A DNA stretch of 64,000 bases from assembly GCA_036186865.1 (NCBI GenBank), contig AP025062.1:8264191-8328190 (forward strand), read 5' to 3'. This document shows, in pieces, positions 14,501-26,900 of this stretch. Below the pieces are notes generated by a model. It searched no databases and had not been told where the DNA came from. It saw only the letters and a program-made list of their open reading frames with translations. The DNA is from Eustoma russellianum. Taxonomy: Eukaryota > Streptophyta > Magnoliopsida > Gentianales > Gentianaceae. Numbering within the stretch: the first letter of the stretch is position 1; the number at the start of each line of letters is the position of its first letter. The translations under genes were made by a program, and so were the position numbers.

Positions 14501-17500
14501 CATTTACACACATGAGAAAGACACAACAGTTGGCATTTTGGGTATGCTCCTAGGTTTCCTTCCTATTAGATATCTAGGAGTCCCATTTGTTATGGGTAAC
14601 TATCTTGTACTGACTGTGGACCCCTTCTAGATAGCCTAACAAACAAGGTTCAAAGTTGGCAACAAAAAGTCTTTCATATGGGAGGTAAGCTTCAACTGAT
14701 AAATTCAGTACTCATGGCTGTCTATCGGTTTTAGACAACTTCATACTTCTTACGTAGGAGAATAATTAGAGAAGTGGAAAAGATACTCAAGTCCTTTTTG
14801 TGGGAGAGGTTCTAGGAAAGTCAAGGTGAAGTGGTCACTTTCCGTCAGCCAGAAAATAGGGGAGGTTTAGGGATTCATGATTTAAATTTGGTGAATAATG
14901 CTTATATCTATCATGAAAAGCATCTGGAATGTCTATGAACTTAAGGAAGGATTATGGACTAAATGGGTGCACATTGTAATATTAATAGGTAGATCCTTTT
15001 GGGAGGTCAAACAAGGGCCTATTAACTTGTGGTTGTGGAAAAAGATGCTTTAGGTATGAGATAAATATGTCCTCTGTGTGGAGAAGAAGCTGGATATCGG
15101 TCAAACTACATCCTTTTGGTATGATCCATTGCATGCCTGAGTTATTTTAAACACTACCTATCTTGAACTTAGGAGAAAATTGTGCATCAGGGGTGATGCT
15201 AAAGTCTTAACTGTCTTAGAAAGAAGTACTTGGAGGCTATCCTATGACTGTGGATGAGTCAATTTAGTGATGCAATTCAGCATTGCCTGTAATTCCATAA
15301 ATTTAGACAAGGAGAAGACTGCTGGATATGGAGGCGAAGCTCCATTTTTATGTTAAGCAAGTATAGAATTTAACACAAGAACTGTGAATATATAACAAGA
15401 GATACAACAGTAGTTGAGAAGAAACTGCAAGACTCAAGAAGTAGAGGATGCAGACTGAAATCAAAGGATTTCGATTAATTCAATATATGCACAGTGGTTC
15501 CCTATTTATACAATTGTATCCAACGGCTCTTTTAAGCCTAGTCACTGCCAGTGACTAACAGTAACCTTCCCTTGTCCCTTTTTGAAACCTATATACAAAA
15601 GTTTAACACCTATCTATACAGTATTTATACACAGTATGTCCTATACAGTAATACACCTAATATTTCTACACTCTCCTCAAGTTTGTTATGTATGTTTGTA
15701 CAACCAAGCTTGACAACAAGTGTAAGAAATGTATAAACAGATACAAACTTCATAAAAATATCTGCAACTTGCTTGTTAGATGAAATGTGTTCAATGGTAA
15801 TAATCTTGTCTTCAATCTTTTCCTGTATGAAATGTCTATCACTCTCAACATGCTTTGACTTGTCATGTCGAGTAGGATTTTCAGCCATATTCATTGCCAA
15901 GATATTATCACAGTAGATAAGTATTGGTAATGTCATGTCCAATCTCAATTCTTCAAGCACTTTCTTCAACCATAATCCCTCACATAGTCCTACTGCCAAT
16001 GTTTGTAACTCCGCTTCAACACTACTGCGTGAAACCACTGTTTGTTTCTTACTTCGCCAAGTTACTAGGTTACCCCATATTAATGTACCATACCCAGTGG
16101 TAGATCGCCAATCAGTTTGAGACCCAGCCCAGCCAGCATCAGTGTACACTAAAATCCGTCTATCCGATTGTTTTTTAAAGAATAGACCTTGTCCTGCTGC
16201 AGCTTTCAAATACCTGAGAATCCTTAACGCAGCCTTAAGATGTTCATTAGTAGGATCATGCATAAATTGTGAAACATAACTAACAACAAAACAAATATCT
16301 GGACAAGTATGTGATAAATAAATAAGTTTACCTACCAACTTTTGATATTGCAGCTTAGCCGTGGGAGTTGTATCCCACAGTTTCTTTGGTTTCCTTCCGG
16401 GCTCCATAGGTGTGGATGCTGGTTTGCACCCAAGCATACCCGTCTCATTTAACAAGTCTAAGACATACTTCCTTTGAGAAATACTTATTTTATTTTTTGT
16501 TCTAGCTACTCCATACCTAGAAAATATCTCAATCCTCCTAAATCATTGTCCTCGAATTCAGTAGACAATTGTTTTTTAATCAAATCAATACCTTTAATGT
16601 CATTTCCGGTGAGTATGATATGATCTACATAAACAATAAGAATTGTAATGGCATGACTACTAGAGAACCGTACAAATAATGTATGATCACTATGATTTTG
16701 TTTAAAACCATATTTAAGGACTACCGAAGTGAATCGTTTAAACCATGCACGTGGAGATTGTTTTAATCCATATAATGACTTTTTTAATCTACATATCATC
16801 CCCCTGTTCTGACTATGCTCAAATCCAGGGTCCATGTATACCAATTCTTGTAAGTCACCATTTAAAAACGCATTTTTTATGTCTAATTGAAACAAGTCCC
16901 AATCTAAGTTAACTGCTAAAGAAAATATGAGTCTAACCGTATTTAGCTTAGCTACATGAACAAAAGTCTCCAAATAATCTATACCATATGTTTGTGTAAA
17001 ACTTTTGGTTACTAACTTTGCTTTATACATATTGACTGCCCCATTAGCATTATATTTAACCAAAAGAACCCATCTACAGCCAACTGTTCTTATTCCTGGT
17101 TTACGGGCAACTAATTCCCAGTTTTTGTTTTTAATTAATGCTTGCATTTCCTCATCTACTGCCTTTTTCCAGAAGAAAATTTTAAGTGCTTCTTCAATAC
17201 TAGTGGATATTCTCTGATTATCCAAAGCACATGTAAAGGCTTTAAAGTTTGCATTTAATTGATCATATGCAAGGAATAATGGATGTTTGGTGCATTCTCT
17301 TACTCCTTTTCTAAGTGCTATAGGTAAGTCATTTACAAAAGCATCACTTACGGGATTTGGTGCATCAGATTCCAACCCTTAAGTTATGTTATTTCTCCTT
17401 GTATGCACCCTGGTAATAGGTAATTCTTCTCGAGGACTGAGCAATACATTTTCAGATCCTACAACAAGCTTATCCTGCATAGAGGTCTCACTTATGTTAA

Positions 17501-20500
17501 CTGGTTCGTTGACTACTACATGATTACTTGGTTCACTAGATACAACATCAAGTATGCCCTAGAAATGATCTATACTACTTACGGTTTTGTCTAATAACAA
17601 ATTACTAGAGTAGTATGCATTTTGTTCATCAAACACTACATCAAGTGAAACCAACATTTTTCTAGTCACTGGACAGTAGCATTTAAATCCCTTTTGGGAA
17701 CTAGAGTAACCCAAAAATATACATTTATGTGTTCGTCTATCTAATTTTGTACGTGAATTAGGCTGAACTTAGACATATACCACACACCCAAATACCTTGA
17801 ATGGTAATGTATGTAGCGACCCGTCCCGAGCCCTAGTACTCGAAACGACTCACCCGCCGTATTTCGTTAAGGAAAGGTGTCAAAATCGAAGCAAATACAC
17901 GTCAGCGGAAGTCAAAATTTAAAACCTTGAAATAATCATAATCACTAATGCCAATGTCTAGGGAAATCTAAATCCGATATAATGGTCAAACGTAGATAAA
18001 TACTAAATCTCCAAAATTACATAAACTTCGAGTAGCAAAAATAACCGTCTCTACTAAATCCTCAACGAGTCTCATCGGAATATCCTCAATCCCAAAACCT
18101 TCACTCTTGATCATCCTCGGGTGTACTAACTCAATTACCTGTCTATCTGCAAAAAATGTTAAAGCGTAGTTTGAGCGACAAGTCGCTTAGCAAGTAATCC
18201 CACTATACTTACCATGAGATCATACACGGAGAAGCAAGCGTGGTAAAGATATATAACAACATAAAATAATCGCATGTTTCTCTTCGCAAGTACATTTGCA
18301 ATTCTGCCCCTAACATCAAAAGCAAATAGAGCAAATAGACCAACAAAGTACGCAACAAAGTCCAATCAAGTACGTAACAAAGTCCAATTATGGTTAGTCC
18401 AAACCAAAATCAATGATGCAATTTTCCAAATATGCAATGTCCAAATGTCCAAAGTCAAAGGTCCAAAATTCCAAATGTCCAAAAGTCCAAAGTTTCCAAA
18501 TCCAAATTAGCCGGTCCAATGTCCAAACTATATCCGAATACAACTCGGTCCATATACAAATATCAAAATGTCCAAAATTCAAAATGTCCAAAACCCAGCT
18601 AAATTGGTCCAAATCAATGCAATGGCTATATCATTTTCCTTACAAATGATTTATACCGTGAGACTTACGATTTGGTCCTCCAATAGTCAATATGCCATAG
18701 ACTCCCTGAACATTCTAGGTAGTTACGTCTATGACGCCTTAATGGCGGCCAATATGTCCGTGCTCCCATGTGGCTTCTTTCTCGGTGTGGTTACTCCATT
18801 GGACCTTCACATACGGAATAACTCAGTGCTTTGGAACTTGCTCCTTGCAATCCACGATCCTTATAGGAACCTCTTCGTAGGTCGTATCGTTTCTCACTTT
18901 TAAGGGTCGTGCCTCTAAAGCATGACTAGGATTAGGGACATATCTTCTGAGTTGCGACACGTGGAATACGTTGTGCACTTGCGACAACGCTGGAAGCAAA
19001 GCAAGTAGATAAGCCAGAGTTCCAATCTTTTCGAGCACTTCAAAGGGACCCACGCATCAAGGGCTCAACTTACCCTTCTCTCCAAATCTCATCACCCGTT
19101 TCGTAGGCGAAACTCTGAGATACACCTTCTCTCCTACCTCAAATTCCAACGGTCGTCTCCTCAAATCAGCCCAACTCTTACTCCGATCTTGGGCTGCTTT
19201 CAATCTCTGACGAATCACCTTGATCTTCTCTAATGTCTGCTCGACCAATTCTGGACCAGTAATGGCTCTCTCACCAACCTCATCCCAATATAATGGTGAC
19301 CTACACTTTCGTCCATATAGAGCCTCAAGGGGTGCCATCCCCATAGCATTGTGATGACTGTTATTATACGAGAACTCAATTAGCTTCACCATGCCATCCC
19401 AGTTTCCTTTAAAATCCAACACACATGCTCGTAACATATCCTCGAGCGTCTGAATAGTCCTCTTGGACTGACCATCAGTCTGGGGATGGAATGATGTACT
19501 CAGTCTCAACTCGGTACCCATAGCCTTCTGACAAGCTCTCCAGAATCGCGACGTAAATCTCGGGTCTCGATCAGATACTATACTCACAGGAACGCCTTGT
19601 AAACTCACAACACTATCCACATACAAGGTCACCAACTTCTCCAAGGGCATCTCCATCGATATCGGATGCAGACTTAGTCAAACGGTCGACGATAATCCAG
19701 ACAGCATCGTTGTTATTTCTTATTTTGGGGAGTCCAACTACGAAATCCATGGTGATATGCTTCCATTTCCACGTGAGACTCTAACGGTAGCATTAGGCCT
19801 CCTGGTCGCTGATGCTCTGCTTTTACTTGTTGACTCACCATACATCTCTCTATAAACTCTGCGATGTGTCTTTTCATACCACTCCACCAATAGTTTCTCT
19901 TTAAGTCATTATACATCTTGGTGGCTCCCGGATGGATAGACAATCTGGTATTATGAGCTTCCTTTAGCACCTCCATTCTAAGATCCAAATTATCAGGCAC
20001 ACATAATCTTCCTTGAAACCAAAGACTCCCATCTCCCAACACCTGAAATCCTTCGACCTGACCAGTAGTCAACCTCTGCTTGATATCTCGTAACGCTTCA
20101 TCATCAGCCTGCGCTTCTTTAATTTTCTCAACCAGTGTAGGCATAATGGTTAGGGATGGGGCGCTACAATGTAGATGTCATTTTAGTATTTGGATAACTA
20201 CTTAGTAGTAAGTCTTTTGGTGTTTTGAATGACAGGACCCGTGAAGGCATTCTATTAATAAGATATGTGGCTGTAAGTATTAGTTCACCCCAATAAAATT
20301 TTGGTGTATTGGTAAAGGACATAATGGATCTAGCTACATCTAATAGGTGCCTATTTTTCCTTTCCGCTATACCACTTTGTTGAGGAGCATATATACAAGA
20401 AGTTTGATAATGAATACCTACATTATCTAAATAGTCCTTTTTCCCCCTTCAGGTTTGGTGGGGGGGGGGTGAGTTGAATACTCACCCCCCCCAGAGGTTC

Positions 20501-23500
20501 TGGCGGTGGCGGGAATACAAGCACATTCAAGATGGTGACGTATTTTGCATATGTGTTTTTGGTAGCCGTGATGCTGCGATTTGGGATGCATTTTGTACAT
20601 TGGGGGATACTGTCGCCAAGATGCTGCTGCAATGGGTGATAACTGAAGTAACTGAAGTCGCTGAGATGATGCTGCTGCTGCAACACTGCTGGATGTGATG
20701 TTTTACAATGTCCGATACATTGTTGAAACCTATTGCACAAAAGTTTTTGAATATTTTAGGGTCTAAGTACTTTGTTATATGTCAGTTGTTATGTGGTTAT
20801 CTATACCACTTTTTGCTAAAGGTTGGCACTAGTATAATGTGCATATTGTAAGCCATCCTTCAACCTTTACCTTTACCTGGATTTACCTGACGGTGTCTAG
20901 GTTTGGTACATTTTGTAAATCTGCCATTTCGGCTTATATATGAAAATGTTAATTACAAAAAAAAAAACATACTCAGTTCTATTGTCACTTCTGAGGACCC
21001 TAATTGTAGTATTGAACTGATTTTTAATAAGGGCAATATGTTCGTATAATATTTCCTACCTAACTTTTATTCTTCATTAGGTATACCTAAGTTAACCTTA
21101 TATGATCATCCACAAAGATCACAAACCATCTAGCACCATTCAAACTTTCTAATCTAAATGGTCCCCATACATCTGAATGGACCAAATTGAACGGACTACT
21201 AGGTTCATATGGTTTTGGCAGGTATCTTCCCTTAGTTTGTTTTGCAAGAACACGTTTCACATTTCAAGTCACAGAGACGAACATTATAAAACACACGTGA
21301 CATTATCATTTTTAAGTACAAAAAATTAGGATTCCTTAATCTAATATGCCATAACAAAATATGATCTAGACTAGTGGACTTTGTATCAGTACATGAGAGA
21401 GTCCTAGAAGTATTGCAAACTGAGGTTCTGGTATCCAAAATATCTTCCCCTACAGCTTGTTCAAAAAAATTTTCACCTACAGATTGTTCATCTACATGTT
21501 GTTTTCCTTCTGACTGAAGAATGTATAGACCATTTAATTGTCTAGGATTGCCAATCATCTTCCACATACATTTCTCCTGAAAGAGACATTCAGAAGATGA
21601 GAATACTGCCAAACAATTGTTATCATATGTTAGTTTACTGATTGAGATTAAATTAATGCTTAGACACGCCACATATAATACATTATTCAACATTAACCTA
21701 GCAGTGAGTTTAACTTTTCCCTTTTCCAACACATTGAGGCTAACACCATTAGCTATTTCTACTAATTTAGGACTTGTAAAAGATTCATATACATCTAAGA
21801 GAGTGAGATCATTGGTCATATGGTCTGATGCTCCAGAATCAATGATCCAAGAACACCAAGAGCCATCTGACTGAGTACCTTTCATTGAAGCCATTACTGC
21901 CCGACTAGGTTGTGACTCACTCTGTTGGTTTTGGGGGCAATGTTAGGAAACAAACGAGATCATTGCAAAAACGCGCAGCGGAAAAACAAGGTTGATCTCC
22001 GATTTCCTACCAAGGATCCATGTTGTTCGTTTAAATCGATAAAAGAACGTCAAAAATCTAACCTTTCATAGATTTTTTGAACATGAAATCTACAGACGAA
22101 CGAGGTGCGAAAACACTAACACCCTCTGTCGGTATCCACACGAATGCTTCCGTCCGGAGTGCTAGCTCTTGAAACAGCGCGGCTGAAGAACTCGGTTTTT
22201 CTCCAAAAACGAGTTCTGTTTTTCTCTGAACCAATATCAGGTAACATGGATCCTATTAGTATTAACCAAGACATAATCATTGAATTTTCTGATCACCATT
22301 GTCTGTAACCAACTTCGGTAGACTATGGAATTGGTAAATACCATATAGATAATCATCCTTGTCTCGTCCGATTATAAACATTTTGACCGCCTTGCTCCAA
22401 GAAAGATAGTTATGACCCATAAGTTTATGGTTGGTGGTCATGATAGGATTTCCGTCAATGGAACTTGGCAATTGATTTTGTATACCCTCCATCACTGTTC
22501 CACCCCCAGGAAGGGCAGAAGAAGTCTCGAAGGTTTTTTTGGAATTTCAGCCATAGCAAGTCTTTAGTAAGGATAGAGAGAAAGAGTGAAGTGAAAAATG
22601 AGTCTGATGGATAAGAATGAATCTGTGGAGAGTGACAGGTGTAGATGATGATGAAGAAAAAAAGGAAAACGATGAAGTGAAGAATGAGTCTGATGGAGAA
22701 GAATGAGAGAAAAGGCGTTAGAAACAATGAGAAGAGAAGGCAAATGGCGTGAAGGAAAGAGTGTAACTTAATTGTCTTTTCTGCCTTTATTGGGAAGACC
22801 AATTCGCATCGGTGTTGTTTTTTTACGGAAGGAAGGACAAGAATTTTCAAGAAAAGAGGGACAAGTATACAAGAATTATCGAGAAGGAAGACAAGTGTAG
22901 TACACCCATAATAACCAAGTGAGTGGGATTGTACACGTTAGTTAAGTTCTTGAACACACATACGCAAGAATAAATCACGCTTTTGTAATGGGTTGTTGAC
23001 ATGTGTATATAAAAAAATATTTGTTTTTCTTCCTTGAGCTAAAGTGATCTTCTTCTTCCTCAGACGATTTCTTTCTTCTGCTTCAGCTGGCGTTTTTTCC
23101 TCCTTCAACTGAGACTTTGCAACCAACTTCAACTGGATTATTTTCGCTTTTTCTCTAGCTCTGATACCATATAGAATTTAATACAAGAACTGTAAATATA
23201 TAACAAGAGATACAACAGTAGTTGTGAAGAAACTGCAAGACTCAAGAAGTAAATGATGCAGACTGAAATCGAAGGATTTCAGATTACTTAAATATATGCA
23301 TAGTGGTTCACTATTTATACAATTGTATCCAACGGCTCTTTTAAGCCTAGTCACTACCAGTGACCAACGGTAACCTTCCCTTTCCATTTTTGAAACCTAT
23401 ATACAATAGTTTAACACCTATCTATAGAGTATTTATACGCAATATGTCCTATATAATATTACACCTAATATTTCTACAAATAGCCACCTGGTCTTTGCAG

Positions 23501-23847
23501 CCTTCATTGCCACTAGTTGACTGAGATAGCATTGTCGGGTGCAATGCCATGCAATCATTTTATAGCTTGCATGTTGAAGAAAAATGGTTACACTAGATAG
23601 CCTACATAATTGAGGACTGATACAAACTAACTCTTGCCTGTTGTGCTACAGATTTAAAAAGGATCACGATCACCTTTTCTTTTAGTGCCAATATTTTGCC
23701 AGAGTCTGGGGGGGTCAGTGTTGAAGCAATTTAAGTGCATAAACAGGATACATAACTGGTAAAACACCAACTAGCTCAATTCCATCAACTCATGGAGTTC
23801 AAAATTTCAGAAAGACCTGGTTCACTTTGGGTTCTCGGCTACAGTTT

Positions 23848-23908
<61 letters not shown>

Positions 23909-26900
23909 CAGACTTCACCGCCAGCTGTCCAAAGATCAAGATATTGTCTTTAAGGAAGTTTTGCAAAACATATGCTACTCAGTGGAATCTTGGAGGAAGT
24001 ATAAGCATACAAAGTTCAATTAAGAATTGGCACTCACTCTTGGTGTATCCTGGAAAGTCCTGTCCTGCCCTGGAACTATTAAACATATAGGCTAAATATT
24101 GATGATGAAACTACTACTGTTGGTGCTTTCGACATGAATTTCTTCTATATTTTCCTGTCTATCTTCCAGCTGGGATGTGTTTTGCTTGGGTATATGGGGT
24201 GGATGACCCTTTTGCATCTGCCCCTCTTTTCACAGTTTTTTATTTTTTTGTACCCATGGCCATTTGGTCCGTGCTATATTTTCCACACTTCTTGTTAGGG
24301 ACATTTCCTTTCCCTCTGCTATCTAGGTTGATGGGTGAAAGTCCTCTAGCATTTGGCCTTCTCCATGCTGTAGACAGCCAGTCTGGTATGGGTTTGGAGG
24401 AACAACTACTGAAAATTATAATAGGCACGCCTGGCGCTATTACTTCTATTTTCTGTGCTGTCTTTTCCTTCCCTAAATTGAGCTTATAAACTTTGGATGG
24501 TTAATGTATGGAGGAAGGGCCAGTTATAAACTAGATGTTTGTGTCTTTGTATTTTGTATATGCTTGGCCCATGTTGCCTTTCTAAGGCAACCTTTTGTAA
24601 ATGTTGGCACTAGTTTTTAGATTATGATGTAAGCCACCTATTTTGCAATTGTCATTCCTCATGTTATTTTTAAGCAACTAAATCTGCCATTTTAGTCTAT
24701 TAACGAGGTTTACTTACAAAAAAACTTAGGACATCAATAATCACAACTTTTGGGAATAGATTACAATAGATAAGATGCCTTTGTGCGCGAGAAAAGTACA
24801 AAGAGATGTATCTTTGCCTAAGAGAGTACCATTTCAAGTTGTACCCGTAGAAGTGCTCATCAAGATTTCCTTGTAATGTTTGATGTCTTATGCAGCAAGT
24901 ATGCAAGATACTATTTTTGGTGTAATTGGACTTAATTGTCTTTTATTTAGCAAGGTGCTTAACTGCAGTTATAACTACATTCTTCTTTTCTTCAGTGCAG
25001 GTTCATACCAGTGTCCCAAAAGTTGAGCAATTTATTGATTTAATGGTCACAATCCCTGCTGAAGGCTATAGTAACTCATTTTCATACATAATGTCTGAGT
25101 GGACAAAGCTGCAAGGCAAGTATGGACGACAACATTGTATTCTTAGCTTGCAAAGTCAGTTTCTTTTGTATTGACATGTGGTCTGATCATTTTAATTTAA
25201 TTTTTGGTGTTACACTCATTCATTGGAATGAAGCAGCTTTCTCTGTTCTATTTTCGTCTTTTTTGCTTGATTAATTTCGATGAATGGTGCTTCTTTTTGT
25301 CTGTAGCTCAATTTGACTTCTTCTATGGAAGGTACATTCCGCTAGTTAATTTAAAATGCATTTCATATGTATCAATTATGGGCCCTGCTCTGCTCTGGCT
25401 TTACGAATCACCAGTAAATAGACAGTTCAAAGGACAATGGATATATAATGGACTGTCCGATTGAGCCTGTATTGTTTTTAATCATCTGAAAATGTGTGTT
25501 TTTGTCGTGTATGTTTCGTGATGTGAATCTTATGCATACATGCATGCCAATACTACTTGAATTTGTGTTGTCTTGCTACTGTGTCCTTGTAAGTGTTAGA
25601 ATAGGTTTTCATGGATTGATTGGTTCACAAAAACTACTTAGCAAATGGTAAGTTTGATAAGTTCTAAGCAAGTACGGGCTTCATGAGTATTTTTAGTAAA
25701 TAAGCCATGATTCAGTGTACTGTCCATTTCCAACTCATGTTAACACGAGCCAATCACGTGAAGGTCTGTTTCGGCTCAAACACATAGTGCCTATCTGAAT
25801 GTAGTTCGCATTAATGAGGTGCCAAATTTGGTTTAGCTTAAGAAGCAGAAAGCATAATAAAATCTTTGTATCTCTGATAAACAGATGCAGAATTTAGAAT
25901 TTTCAGTTTTAGTTGAACAATCTTCGTATTTCATTGGGTTCAGGTGAAATTATGGGAGCTTACCAAATTAAAGTTACTACGAGCGCTCTAGCGTTGCTTC
26001 TATCAACAAGGCATGCCGAACTTGGAAAGATAAATGTTCGAGGCCAGCTGGTCAAGGTTTGATTATTTTTGTATCTGTACATTTGAGCACTTGGTTCAAG
26101 AATTTAATCAGCATTCTGCAAAATTTGAAAGTCATCTGCAGGAATAACCACTCGCTCAAGGGCTAAACTGGCTCCTGATAGGTGGACTTCCATGCCACTT
26201 CCAGGAAAGGTACTCAATAATTTTGCCTCTTTACTTGGAATAGGTTCTTGGCTAGATAAAATTTCCTGTATGGTCAAATCTTTATTTTGTGGATCACATT
26301 TGACATGAGAGCAATGAGATGCTAGCAGCAGCGCGAGTCCAGATGAAACTGCTAATATAAACTTAGCAATGAATCTGAAATCAATATTGTAAAAGTTTCT
26401 CCTGTCTGGAGTTTATGCTTCTGTGTATGGGTTGAACCTGTTAAATGTGTTCAGATAATGCTTAGCTAGGAGGCAAAGGGTAAAGTTCACACACAAAAAA
26501 CAGAGGAACAAGGGAATGTTGGTGTCACATATATCTACCATAATCAGCCTTGTCTCATATTTATTTTTCTCCCCAAGTGATTCAATATTTTCTCTGTTGG
26601 ATTTTGTAGATTCTTGCTATACTGGCAGACACCTTAATTGAGATTCAAGAGCAAGTGGATGATGAGGAAGAGGTACTAGTAAAACCCTTTTCCCATTGGC
26701 AGATTCGGCATATGACGACTGCTGTTTCAAGCTAAGCTTTTCTTATGGCAGGATAGTGACTGGGAAGATGTTGAGAGCGAGGATGTTAGAACTAACCAGG
26801 AGTTCCTTAATTTAGCTACCACTTCTCATTCTAGACCTACATACGAGTATCTTGATGCAACGGCTCAGGCTTTCAATGAGGTTTACTGAAAAGATAATCC

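Larger units (their letters stand above)
15362..23478 (-). mobile_element. Ty1/copia LTR retrotransposon B with nested inserts
   Basis: A copia element on the minus strand, with 309-bp LTRs at 15362-15670 and 23170-23478. The primer site lies next to the right LTR and the purine tract next to the left one, confirming orientation. It includes a gypsy remnant (17812-20168), a LINE-like tail (about 20445-20972) and an LTR scrap of another copia family (21941-22232). The LTRs are more alike than those of copia A, so it is younger. I could not find a matching 5-bp target duplication (GCAAG on the left, AATAG on the right). Confidence 0.9.

Noticed and set aside
18274..18903. Several ORFs of 70-111 residues on both strands
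   Set aside because: They lie in the gypsy LTR/3' region with ATGTCCAAA-type repeats and do not match any family.
15357..23483. Search for a target duplication of copia B
   Set aside because: GCAAG and AATAG do not match; I do not claim one.
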